Below, in pieces: positions 52,976 through 60,810 of a stretch of 64,000 nucleotides of DNA. This stretch comes from Chloroflexota bacterium. Lineage in GTDB: Bacteria; Chloroflexota; Anaerolineae; UBA2200. Both the position numbers and the translations under genes were made by a program. Position 1 is the first letter of the stretch. Each line of letters opens with the position of its first letter. The stretch lies in assembly GCA_014360755.1 (NCBI GenBank), contig JACIWX010000002.1, positions 333,988 through 397,987 of the forward strand, read 5' to 3'. The notes below the pieces were generated by a model, which did no database searches, was not told the origin of the DNA, and was given only the letters and a program-made list of their open reading frames with translations.

Positions 52976-55306
52976 TCATGAAGGCTCTGAAGTGCTTATG
53001 GCAACCAGTGCCAGGCTGCACCCCTTCAGCATTAACACGAAGAGGCATGTTGCGCTTGCCCCCAGGACGGGAAGCAGGGCAATGCCCACCGCCACAGCCC
53101 CCAGGAAAGCGCCTACCAGGTCCGCCGCATAGAGCACGCCCGCAGTGTAGCCCGGTTCACCGCGTGCGGACAGGTGCAATCGGCTGGACAGCGGAAACTG
53201 CAGCCCCACCAGGCATCCCCCCATGGCGTTCAGCAACAAGAGCGCTGGCGGCACTGCCCAAGTGACTGAGGTGGCGGAGAGACCCTTCAGCAACAATGGC
53301 AGGATGCACCAATAGCCAATCAGCGCCAACTCGGAGCGCATGATCGCACGGCGCATTTTACCCGTCACCAAAGGTTCAGACACAGTTGTGCTGTTCGCAA
53401 GGTAGCGGGAAGTGATCCATCCCCCTGCAGCCAACCCAGCCATGAAGGCTGCCGTAATCAAGCCGACATACTGGTACACGTATCCGTACAACGCTTGGAA
53501 GATGAAAACGATGGTCAGATCGCACACCATGCCGCTGAAGCCTGTGGTCGCCACGACAAGTGGAACGGTGAACCCAGTCCATTGGGGACGGATTCTCTGT
53601 GCCAGCATGATGAGGGAGAATAGCAAGGCAAGGAACAGAGACCAATGTCCCAGGGCGATCTGGCGCACATTTGTCAGCAGGCGGTGCGTAGTGGGAGCGA
53701 ATATCTCGCTCCAATAGGACAAACCATAGAGTACTCCCGTTGGGCGGAGGTCGTGGTTAGGGTGGATGGGCTGGTCTGTTTGCAGCGCTTTGTCAAACCA
53801 AGCCAGACGCTGTGGGTCGAAACGCACGCGCAGGTGCTCCGCCGTAATGAAGCGGGTGGGGAGAGACCTTGCTTGCCAGGTAGCGACCAGTGCCTGCGGC
53901 GTAGCGGAGAGCAGGGAGGAAGAGGGCGAAGCCAGCCACAGGACAGTATCGCCTGGAATGGCACGCACCCCTGGGAAGACCCTCTGCAATCCATCGCGCA
54001 CCATAAGGTTCAAGTCGCGCATGGCTGCCCCGATATAGGTGAGGGAACCGGGGAGGGGGAAGACAGCCAGTCCCCGTTCATCCAACACCCGCTGTACCAA
54101 TTGGAAGAATTCTTCCGTATAGAAACGATTGAGTTCCAGGGTGGAGGGGTACGGCAGGTTTACCAGCACGATGTCATAACGGTTGGCGAGAACCTTGTGC
54201 TGGCGGGTCAATTGGTTTAGGAACAGCCGGCCGTCCACATTGTGGACGCGTAGCCTCACGTCCTCTAATTCTTGCCGGGTCAAATCGGTGGGGAAAGCGC
54301 GTACGGCTTCGATCACGAGGGGGTCCAATTCGGCATAGTCCACGTACTCGACGTCGTACTTGAGGAGTTCGGACAAGACGCCCCCCAAGCCTCCGCCAAT
54401 CACCAGGATGCGGCGAGGGGTGGGATGGAACAGCAACGGCAGATGGACGGTCTCTTCCACGGTGAAGATGTCTGGAAAGGGGGTGGTCAAGAGGGGCGTG
54501 CCGTTGGAAAGAAAGGTGTACTGTCCGAGCAACTGGGTTACGGCGACATTGCCATAGGGCGAGTCTCGATCGTACACGACGTGATATGTCTTCCCCCAGC
54601 GCCATTGCACCAGGGAATGGTGCCAGATAAGAGCCTGGGGAGACAGAGAGAAGAAAAGGCATAGCATGGCTGCCAGGCTGAGCGCTGCAGCCCAGTGTCG
54701 ATGCTGAGGCAGAGGGTCCACTGCCAACAGGAACCATAGCGCCGTTGCCCAAGCAAGCGATGAAAGCAGGAAGCCAGTTTGGAGGGGGTTGAAGCGGGAC
54801 ACGAGGACAAAAGCCAGGATGACGCCGCCGCCCATCGCGCCAATGGCTTCCAATGCATAGAGTCGCCCCACGATGGTTTGATCCCGAGTCTTGCCCTCGC
54901 TGCAGGCTGCACAGCCCACACTGAACATGGCACCGTGCACAGTACTAAGCGGAGCAAGGAGCAGCAAAGAGGTCCAGGAGATGGCGGCGAACCCCAATGC
55001 CTCTCCGGGAGCGACCCCGGCGAACCTGCGAACCAAGTAGCCTGCACAGACCACCAGCGGGAGGAGCAGGGCGAACAGTCCCTGCAGGAGGACAAATGAT
55101 TTCAACGTGTTCTTGAGTGTGTGCGTCAGGCGGCCAGCCAGATGGCTGCCAAGGGCTTCTGCCAGCATCCAATTGGCAAGGATTAACCCAATGGACAGTT
55201 CGTTGCCGGAAAAGCTCACCAGCAGCAGACGGATGAGCAACCCTTGTGTGGCTGCGATATTCACGCCCATCAGGACAAATGCCCAGTGAGGCTTTCGTCT
55301 TGCCAT
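52976..55306 (-). CDS. Fused membrane / spermidine-synthase-like protein
   Basis: The 776 residues have about seven membrane helices, then a soluble Rossmann domain, then about seven more helices. The Rossmann domain has ILVIGGGLGGVLSELLKY and DYAELDPLVIEAVRAFP, like aminopropyltransferases. The position of the catalytic Asp motif reads VLVNLPYPSTLELNRFYTEEFF, so the usual acidic residue is Asn and true spermidine synthesis is doubtful. Similar fused proteins are widespread in Chloroflexota and deltaproteobacteria and are functionally undefined. GGGAGAG precedes the ATG. A MITE sits 38 bp upstream. The gene ends 4 bp from the radical SAM stop. Confidence 0.75.
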   Translation of the reverse strand: MARRKPHWAFVLMGVNIAATQGLLIRLLLVSFSGNELSIGLILANWMLAEALGSHLAGRLTHTLKNTLKSFVLLQGLFALLLPLVVCAGYLVRRFAGVAPGEALGFAAISWTSLLLLAPLSTVHGAMFSVGCAACSEGKTRDQTIVGRLYALEAIGAMGGGVILAFVLVSRFNPLQTGFLLSSLAWATALWFLLAVDPLPQHRHWAAALSLAAMLCLFFSLSPQALIWHHSLVQWRWGKTYHVVYDRDSPYGNVAVTQLLGQYTFLSNGTPLLTTPFPDIFTVEETVHLPLLFHPTPRRILVIGGGLGGVLSELLKYDVEYVDYAELDPLVIEAVRAFPTDLTRQELEDVRLRVHNVDGRLFLNQLTRQHKVLANRYDIVLVNLPYPSTLELNRFYTEEFFQLVQRVLDERGLAVFPLPGSLTYIGAAMRDLNLMVRDGLQRVFPGVRAIPGDTVLWLASPSSSLLSATPQALVATWQARSLPTRFITAEHLRVRFDPQRLAWFDKALQTDQPIHPNHDLRPTGVLYGLSYWSEIFAPTTHRLLTNVRQIALGHWSLFLALLFSLIMLAQRIRPQWTGFTVPLVVATTGFSGMVCDLTIVFIFQALYGYVYQYVGLITAAFMAGLAAGGWITSRYLANSTTVSEPLVTGKMRRAIMRSELALIGYWCILPLLLKGLSATSVTWAVPPALLLLNAMGGCLVGLQFPLSSRLHLSARGEPGYTAGVLYAADLVGAFLGAVAVGIALLPVLGASATCLFVLMLKGCSLALVAISTSEPS

Positions 55307-55344
55307 CCGGTCTCTCCCGTGCTACCGTTCTTGGTGCTATTATA

Positions 55345-55500
55345 GAGAGTGTTGAAAAAGGCTCTTCCAATGTCATGCTGAACGAAGTGAAGCATCTCGC
55401 GGTACTTGGGAAAATACGGCTAAAGTTACGCGAGACCCCTTCGTTATACTCAGGGCAGGCTCTTCGCTTTGCTCAGGGTGACAAGATTTTCAACACTCTC
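55345..55500 (-). mobile_element. 156-bp MITE-like element, copy 2
   Basis: The terminal repeats GAGAGTGTTGAAAA and TTTTCAACACTCTC match copy 1 (34910-35064), here in reverse orientation. Flanking direct duplication TATTATA lies at 55338-55344 and 55501-55507. The duplicated sequence is the -10 box of the adjacent minus-strand promoter. Confidence 0.9.
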
Positions 55501-55501
55501 T

Positions 55502-55530
55502 ATTATATGGTTGATGCGCTTGTACAGCAA
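55502..55530 (-). promoter_or_regulatory. Promoter split off by the MITE (minus strand)
   Basis: The minus strand reads TTGCTG, 17 bases, TATAAT. The -10 box belongs to the target duplication; a second TATAAT without a fitting -35 lies on the other side of the MITE (55339-55344). Transcripts from the intact promoter would pass through the MITE before reaching the gene at 55306. Confidence 0.6.
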
Positions 55531-55531
55531 T

Positions 55532-55560
55532 TTGACAGACTGGGATAGTTCTGTTAGAAT
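55532..55560 (+). promoter_or_regulatory. Promoter of the MTA/SAH deaminase gene
   Basis: TTGACA, 17 bases, TAGAAT. Its -35 box is one base pair from that of the divergent promoter, so the two probably compete or share regulators. The 5' leader is about 205 bases. Confidence 0.75.
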
Positions 55561-55614
55561 GGGCCACTTTATGGAGGCGATACCGACGCACGATTCGACT
55601 GCTATCATACGTAT

Positions 55615-55744
55615 AAGGAGGTGATGCCCGTGATAGAAAGTTTTGAACCTAGGGGCATCACCGGAGGTGGTGCGCTCTAAATCGGCACCGCAAGCGCCGG
55701 TGGATGCCTCACGCATGGAGGGCCTCTGCATTGCAGAGGCCCTC
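55615..55744 (+). promoter_or_regulatory. Structured leader with mutually exclusive pairings
   Basis: Segment 1, GGTGATGCCC (55620-55629), includes a perfect ribosome site and pairs with segment 2, GGGCATCACC (55653-55662). Segment 2 in the form GGCATCACCGG (55654-55664) can instead pair with segment 3, CCGGTGGATGCC (55697-55708), enclosing a small hairpin GGTGC/GCACC (55669-55673 with 55685-55689). A 12-bp GC-rich hairpin with loop ATT follows (55718-55744), without a U tract. This is the layout of a riboswitch or translation-coupled attenuator. I could not match it to a known class. Confidence 0.6.
55630..55680 (+). CDS. Short leader peptide ORF (16 codons)
   Basis: An 11-base exact complement to the 16S 3' end (AAGGAGGTGAT, 55615-55625) precedes GTG 55630. 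The peptide is MIESFEPRGITGGGAL, stopping at 55680; an ATG at 55624 in the same frame would be too close to the ribosome site. Such a strong site before so short an ORF is not expected by chance. Translation would open the segment 1/segment 2 helix of the leader. No run of regulatory codons is seen. Confidence 0.5.
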   Translation: MIESFEPRGITGGGAL

Positions 55745-55771
55745 TGTGCTATACCGTACCGGGAGGGAAAG

Positions 55772-57109
55772 ATGGGCAAAATACTGATTCAAAACGTGGA
55801 TGTCCTCACGCTGAATGAGAACGGCGATGTCCTTTATCGAACCAACATTGCCATCGCAGAAGGGAAAATACAGTCCATTGGCGCAGTTCCCGCCCATTTT
55901 GAGGCAGACGAGGTCATTGAGGCGAGCGACCACGTAGCCATGCCCGGCTTTTTCAATGCCCATACCCATGCCCCGATGACCTTCGAGCGTGGCTGGGCGG
56001 ACGATTTGCCCTTCGATCGCTGGCTGAATGAGCGCATTTGGGTGGCAGAATCGGCGCTGACCCGTGAGGATGTGCGCTGGGGGGCATATTTGGCGGCTGC
56101 TGAGATGATCCGGGCAGGCACCATTGGCTTTGCTGACCATTACTTCTTCATGGATGAAGTAGCGCAGGTCGTAGAGGAAGCAGGGTTGCGCGCTAACCTG
56201 GCTTGGTGTGTGTTCGGGATGGGAGCGGAAACTGAGATTGGGCGGGGGCTTGAGGAGAGCATCGCCTTTGTGCAGCGTTGGCAGGGGGCAGCCAATGGCC
56301 GCATCCGGACGGTCTTGGGACCGCATTCCACCTATGCTTGTCCGCCGGATTTCCTGGTCATGGTGGCAGAGAAAGCAGCAGAATTCGGCGTAGGCATCCA
56401 TATCCATCTCTCCGAGTTCCGCGAGCAACTGGAGAGTTCCCTGGCCAAGTACGGGGTTACTCCAGTCCAATTCCTCGCGCAAAGGGGCATCCTGGACCAT
56501 CCGACCATTGCGGCGCATTGTATCCATATCACCCCTGAGGACATGGACATTCTCCAAGCCAAGAAAGTGAACGTGGTGCAATGCCCGAATACCCACATGA
56601 AGCTTGGCATGGGCGTAACGCCGGTGCCGGAGTTGCTCGCCAGAGGGGTGAATGTGGCACTGGGCACCGATGGCCCGGCTTCGAACAACGACCTCGATAT
56701 GCTGGAGGAAGCGCGGCTGGCTACGCTCCTGCAAAAGGATCATCACATGGATCCGGTCATCCTACCCGCTGAACTGACCTTGCGCTTGGCAACTCAGAAC
56801 GGTGCGAAAGCACTGGGTTTTCCCGAAAGCGGAGTGATCGCGCCAGGGCGGCCAGCGGATTTGGTGCTTTTCGATTTCCGCAAGCCGCACCTTCGCCCGC
56901 GTCATAACCTGCTATCGAATATCCTCTATGCAGCCAAATCCCCGGACATCAGCCACGTGATCGTAGATGGGCGGATCCTGATGAAGGATGGGGAATTGAC
57001 CACGCTGGATGAGGAGCGCATCTTGTACGAGGCGGAGCAACGCGCCTTTCGCATGGTCAAGCAGGACATGCATATCGTGCGCGCGTATGACCTGGGGCAA
57101 AGAGGATAG
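55772..57109 (+). CDS. mtaD: 5'-methylthioadenosine/S-adenosylhomocysteine deaminase
   Basis: The start is ATG 55772 after GGGAGGGAAAG; the frame is open further upstream through the leader but without coding character. The 445-residue amidohydrolase has FFNAHTHAPMTFERGWADDLP (metal His pair), IHIHLSEFREQ, IAAHCIHITPEDM and the catalytic LGTDGPASNNDLDM. Family members deaminate MTA and SAH, recycling by-products of methylation and polyamine synthesis. Its divergent neighbour resembles spermidine synthase, which makes MTA, a suggestive pairing. Related TrzA/AtzB-type deaminases remain possible. Confidence 0.85.
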   Translation: MGKILIQNVDVLTLNENGDVLYRTNIAIAEGKIQSIGAVPAHFEADEVIEASDHVAMPGFFNAHTHAPMTFERGWADDLPFDRWLNERIWVAESALTREDVRWGAYLAAAEMIRAGTIGFADHYFFMDEVAQVVEEAGLRANLAWCVFGMGAETEIGRGLEESIAFVQRWQGAANGRIRTVLGPHSTYACPPDFLVMVAEKAAEFGVGIHIHLSEFREQLESSLAKYGVTPVQFLAQRGILDHPTIAAHCIHITPEDMDILQAKKVNVVQCPNTHMKLGMGVTPVPELLARGVNVALGTDGPASNNDLDMLEEARLATLLQKDHHMDPVILPAELTLRLATQNGAKALGFPESGVIAPGRPADLVLFDFRKPHLRPRHNLLSNILYAAKSPDISHVIVDGRILMKDGELTTLDEERILYEAEQRAFRMVKQDMHIVRAYDLGQRG

Positions 57110-57182
57110 CAGATTTCTGGCAGTTGCTATGGTTTCCCAGGTATACTTCCTGTGCCCTAACGGCACCGGAGGAATAGGGCAG

Positions 57183-58793
57183 TTACTCCATGGGAGAGCG
57201 CAGACAATACGGGAGAGTGAAGTAAAACGTACTGCCCTTGCCCACTTCACTTTCCACCCAGATGCGGCCTCCATGGAGTTCGACCAGGTTCTTGGCAATA
57301 GCCAAACCGATGCCAATCCCACCGTGTTCGCGTCTGAGGGAGCTTTCCAGTTGATAAAAGGGTTTGAAAATCCATTCCTGCTCTTCTTTGGGAATGCCCT
57401 TGCCGGTGTCTTGGACAGCGATGCGGATAGCGGGTTCATCTATTTCGGCGGCAATGCGGATTTCCCTGCCTGGGGGCGTAAACTTGATGGCATTGCTGAT
57501 TAGGTTCCGCAACACTACCTTAACCTTTGCCCCATCCACGTAGATGGGTGGAAAGTCATCCGCAACAGCCGTAATCAGCGCTTGCTCTTTGCTGGCAGCC
57601 AGTGGGCCCAATTCTTCCAAGACCTCGCGGAGAAGGCCGGACAGCGATAATTTGGCGCATTGTAGTTCAGCCTGGCCTGCTTCCAGAAATTTCAAATCGG
57701 TGATGTTGCTCGTCAGCGTATTCAGCCGGTGAGTTGCTCTGGCAATTCCGCCCAGGTAGGGGTCATCGGCAGGGATTTCTTTTTCCAGCAAAGCCATGTA
57801 AGCGATGATCTCCGTAAGCGGCGTGCGCAGTTCATGGGCAACGATGCTGATGAATTCGCTCTTCAGGTGGTCTAAAGCGGCTAGCTTGTCATACGCATTG
57901 CGGAGACGGGTAAAAAGGCGTGCATTTTGTATCGCGATGGCGGCCTGGCTGGCGAGCACGGATAAGAGCTCTACATCGCTTTGGGAGAAAGCGAGCGCTG
58001 TGCTCTCTTTCCCCAATCCCAAGATGCCAATGGTGTCCTTTTGGACAATCAGGGGTAAAGCGATAGCAGATTTCGCCGTTTGAGCCGCATCCCCGGTTGT
58101 GTGCGCAAAGAAAGGTCCCCGATTCGACTCTGCTTGCCAGAGGACTGCTTTCCCACTCTGTACGGTTTGCTGGATCACAGACTTGCTGAGCCTATACTCC
58201 TGAAGAAGCAGTTCTGGATGTTTGTCGCGGATGGCGGCGGATACCACCCAATCGCCGCTGATGTCATCTTGTAGCATTAGCACAGCCAACTTGGCAGCAG
58301 TTTCTTGAATGGCGATGTGCAAAACCTTTTCCAGCAATGTGTTCAGGTCAGTTACTGCCATGAAGGTCTGGCTCAGTTGGAGGAGGGGGATCAGCGCCTT
58401 GAGGCGGGCATTTTCCCTTTCCAGCCTTTTCTTTTCCAAGGCTCTTGAGATGGCGGTGCGGAGTTCCTCAAGGGAGAAGGGTTTGAGTAGGAAATCTTCC
58501 GCGCCCAGTTTCAACGCCTCGATGGCGGTTTCCACAGAGCCATACGCTGTGATGACCACGCCGACGATATCTGGTCGAAGCTGCTGTATGGCTCGGTAGG
58601 CTTGCAAACCGTTCATCCCTGGCATCCTGATATCGGTGAGCAGGAGGTCAAAATCCTGCTCCTTAGCCATTTGAATCGCTTCTGCGCCATTCGAGGCACC
58701 AGTAACCTGGTAGCCTTCCCTAGCCAGTGCGCGGGTGCACATATCCCGTATATCCGGCTCATCTTCCACAATCAAGATACGTTCGTCTGGCAT
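57183..58793 (-). CDS. Response regulator-GAF-histidine kinase fusion
   Basis: The 536 residues are ordered: receiver (phosphoacceptor Asp54, Lys104), coiled linker, GAF domain (about 135-292), HisKA with FISIVAHELRTPLTEII (His320), and HATPase with NLISNAIKFTPPGR, VQDTGKGIPKEEQEWIFKPF and GIGIGLAIAKNLVELHGG. It is soluble. A receiver placed first suggests it receives phosphate from another kinase and relays or gates its own kinase. No output regulator is adjacent. The ribosome site is weak. Confidence 0.9.
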   Translation of the reverse strand: MPDERILIVEDEPDIRDMCTRALAREGYQVTGASNGAEAIQMAKEQDFDLLLTDIRMPGMNGLQAYRAIQQLRPDIVGVVITAYGSVETAIEALKLGAEDFLLKPFSLEELRTAISRALEKKRLERENARLKALIPLLQLSQTFMAVTDLNTLLEKVLHIAIQETAAKLAVLMLQDDISGDWVVSAAIRDKHPELLLQEYRLSKSVIQQTVQSGKAVLWQAESNRGPFFAHTTGDAAQTAKSAIALPLIVQKDTIGILGLGKESTALAFSQSDVELLSVLASQAAIAIQNARLFTRLRNAYDKLAALDHLKSEFISIVAHELRTPLTEIIAYMALLEKEIPADDPYLGGIARATHRLNTLTSNITDLKFLEAGQAELQCAKLSLSGLLREVLEELGPLAASKEQALITAVADDFPPIYVDGAKVKVVLRNLISNAIKFTPPGREIRIAAEIDEPAIRIAVQDTGKGIPKEEQEWIFKPFYQLESSLRREHGGIGIGLAIAKNLVELHGGRIWVESEVGKGSTFYFTLPYCLRSPME

Positions 58794-58841
58794 AACCTGC
58801 TCTTCTCCGATATCCTCCAGATTTAATGGGAATACAGCGCT

Positions 58842-58869
58842 ATTATAGCCATGCAGGCTGTTTTTTCAA
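58842..58869 (-). promoter_or_regulatory. Promoter of the RR-GAF-HK gene
   Basis: The minus strand reads TTGAAA, 16 bases, TATAAT, about 50 bp before the ATG. Confidence 0.7.
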
Positions 58870-58898
58870 AGGCCGCTAGTAGTTCTTCGGAGAAGGGT

Positions 58899-58927
58899 TT
58901 GGAGAGAAAGCAACGGTGCTATATAAT
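58899..58927 (+). promoter_or_regulatory. Promoter of the tryptophanase gene
   Basis: TTGGAG, 17 bases, TATAAT, about 100 bp before tnaA and divergent from the kinase promoter 30 bp away. Confidence 0.7.
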
Positions 58928-58950
58928 GCCGCATAGACTTGGGATCTTTT

Positions 58951-58986
58951 CCTGTGCGCGTGCCTATGGGCAGTTGGCACAGGTGA
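58951..58986 (+). promoter_or_regulatory. Leader hairpin with Trp-containing mini-ORF upstream of tnaA
   Basis: CCTGTGC (58951-58957) pairs with GCACAGG (58977-58983), and an inner TGCC/GGCA stem (58961-58964 with 58969-58972) extends the hairpin. A six-codon ORF in it, M-G-S-W-H-R (58966-58986), has one Trp codon, recalling TnaC-type control, but has no ribosome site. Confidence 0.35.
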
Positions 58987-59026
58987 CGGCGGAGGTGCCA
59001 GGATCACAACGAGGAGGTTAGAACGG

Positions 59027-60403
59027 ATGACACGTCTGATTCCCGAACCGTATCGCATCAAAGTGGTTGAGCCGATTCGCTTGACGACGCGGGCGGAACG
59101 AGAAGCTATCTTGGCTGCGGCAGGATACAATGTCTTTTTCATCAAGAGCGAGGATGTGTACATTGACTTACTGACCGATAGCGGTACAGCTGCGATGAGC
59201 GATGCTCAGTGGGCGGGGTTGATGGTCGGTGATGAGGCTTATGCCAGTTGTCGCAACTATTACAGCCTGAAAGAGGCTGTGGAGCGCATCTTTGGCTTTC
59301 GCTACTTTATGCCTACCCACCAGGGACGGGCGGCAGAAAAGGTGCTCTTTGCTGCCATGGTTAAGCCAGGGGACTATGTACCTAGCAATACGCATTTTGA
59401 CACTACGCATGCCAATATCGAAGCGGTGGGTGGCCATGCAGTGGATTTGCCCATCGCGGAGGGACTCGACCCCACGAATAAGCATCCCTTCAAAGGAAAT
59501 ATGGATGTGGAAAAGCTACGTGGTTTCATCCGCGAGGTTGGTGCAGAGAAAATTCCCCTGGCGATGTTGACCATCACCAATAATTCGGGAGGAGGCCAGC
59601 CCGTTTCCCTCGCCAACATACGGGCAGTGAAAGAGGTGCTGTCGCAGCATGGCATCCCCTTATTCATTGATGCTTGCCGCTATGCAGAAAATGTCTATTT
59701 CATCAGGCAGCGCGAAGCAGGCTATGCCGATAAGACTACACTAGAGATCGCCCGTGAGATATTCTCCTATGCCGATGGCTGCACCATGAGCGCTAAGAAG
59801 GACGGCTTAGCCAATATTGGCGGCTTCTTGGCTATGAACGATGAGCAATTGTTCCAGAAAGCGAGTCAGTTATTGATCCTTTGGGAGGGCTTTCTCACGT
59901 ACGGCGGATTGGCAGGACGTGACTTGGAGGCCATTGCGCGTGGACTGTGGGAAGCGTTGGACGAAAGGTACTTGCAGCATCGCATCGGGCAGGTGCGCTA
60001 TCTAGCAGAGCGTCTGTTGGAGCAAGGCGTTCCCATCTTGGAGCCGCCAGGTGGGCATGCAGTTTACCTGGATGCGCGGCGTTTCTTGCCGCATATCCCC
60101 CAGGCACAGTTGCCTGGCCAGGCACTGGTCGTGCACCTTTACCTAGAGGGAGGCATCCGCGCGGTCGAGATCGGCAGTGTGATGTTTGCACGCAAAGATG
60201 AGGCAACGGGCGAGTGGCGGTATCCGCAATTGGAATTGGTGCGCTTGGCTATTCCCAGACGAGTCTACACCCAGACCCATCTGGACTATGTAGCAGATGT
60301 CATCATCGAACTATACCGCAAGCGGGAGCAGATTCGCGGTATGCGTTACACCTATGAACCACCGTTTCTGCGTCACTTCACTGCGCGGTTTGAGTTTGTG
60401 TAG
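59027..60403 (+). CDS. tnaA: Tryptophanase
   Basis: This 458-residue PLP enzyme of the beta-eliminating lyase family has [43 protein letters not shown] and the PLP lysine in TMSAKKDGL (257/258). The ending has [12 protein letters not shown] and LRHFTARF. Asp125 (in FDTT) and His450 (in RHFTA) match the E. coli tryptophanase residues that replace Thr and Phe of tyrosine phenol-lyase, so tryptophanase is favoured. It splits tryptophan into indole, pyruvate and ammonia. AGGAGG lies 9 bases before the ATG. Confidence 0.85.
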   Translation: MTRLIPEPYRIKVVEPIRLTTRAEREAILAAAGYNVFFIKSEDVYIDLLTDSGTAAMSDAQWAGLMVGDEAYASCRNYYSLKEAVERIFGFRYFMPTHQGRAAEKVLFAAMVKPGDYVPSNTHFDTTHANIEAVGGHAVDLPIAEGLDPTNKHPFKGNMDVEKLRGFIREVGAEKIPLAMLTITNNSGGGQPVSLANIRAVKEVLSQHGIPLFIDACRYAENVYFIRQREAGYADKTTLEIAREIFSYADGCTMSAKKDGLANIGGFLAMNDEQLFQKASQLLILWEGFLTYGGLAGRDLEAIARGLWEALDERYLQHRIGQVRYLAERLLEQGVPILEPPGGHAVYLDARRFLPHIPQAQLPGQALVVHLYLEGGIRAVEIGSVMFARKDEATGEWRYPQLELVRLAIPRRVYTQTHLDYVADVIIELYRKREQIRGMRYTYEPPFLRHFTARFEFV

Positions 60404-60405
60404 AC

Positions 60406-60810
60406 ATGGATCAACGGGGCGGGACCTATGCGTTGTTTCTGAAAATGGAACAGCCAGCCGAAATCTCCATCGGCCAGCTGGGCACTTTTGCTTTCCCTGC
60501 TGGATATTATGTTTATGTAGGCAGTGCACTGGGCAGCGGTGGGCTAAAGGCACGCTTGGCCCGTCACCAGCGTGACGACAAGAAACTTCATTGGCATATT
60601 GACTATTTCCTCGCTCATGCCTGTATCGTGGGAATCCACATGGATAGTTCGGGAAAGCGACTGGAATGCAAATGGGTGCAGGCTTTGCTGAGTGCACCCG
60701 GCGCACAAATTGTCGCGCCGCGTTTTGGGGCTTCTGATTGCGATTGCCCTGCTCATCTCATTTATATAGGAAAGGACAGTGCTCTCTCGTTGGCGTTTAG
60801 TGCAAGATAA
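60406..60810 (+). CDS. GIY-YIG domain protein (DUF123)
   Basis: The 134 residues contain GTYALFLKM, then AGYYVYVGSALGSGGLKARLARH, the GIY-YIG core of the DUF123 family. HWHIDYFLAHA and a Cys/Asp-rich end (FGASDCDCPAHLIYIG) follow. Family members are sometimes fused to endonuclease III; the function alone is unproven. It starts 2 bases after the tnaA stop and overlaps the next gene by 32 bases, so it belongs to this operon. Confidence 0.83.
   Translation: MDQRGGTYALFLKMEQPAEISIGQLGTFAFPAGYYVYVGSALGSGGLKARLARHQRDDKKLHWHIDYFLAHACIVGIHMDSSGKRLECKWVQALLSAPGAQIVAPRFGASDCDCPAHLIYIGKDSALSLAFSAR

Noticed and set aside
55615-55744. Known SAH, SAM-I or fluoride riboswitch
   Set aside because: The conserved core sequences I recall for these classes are absent, so I only call it an unassigned leader.
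59027-60403. Tyrosine phenol-lyase
   Set aside because: Asp125 and His450 fit tryptophanase; tyrosine phenol-lyase would have Thr and Phe there.
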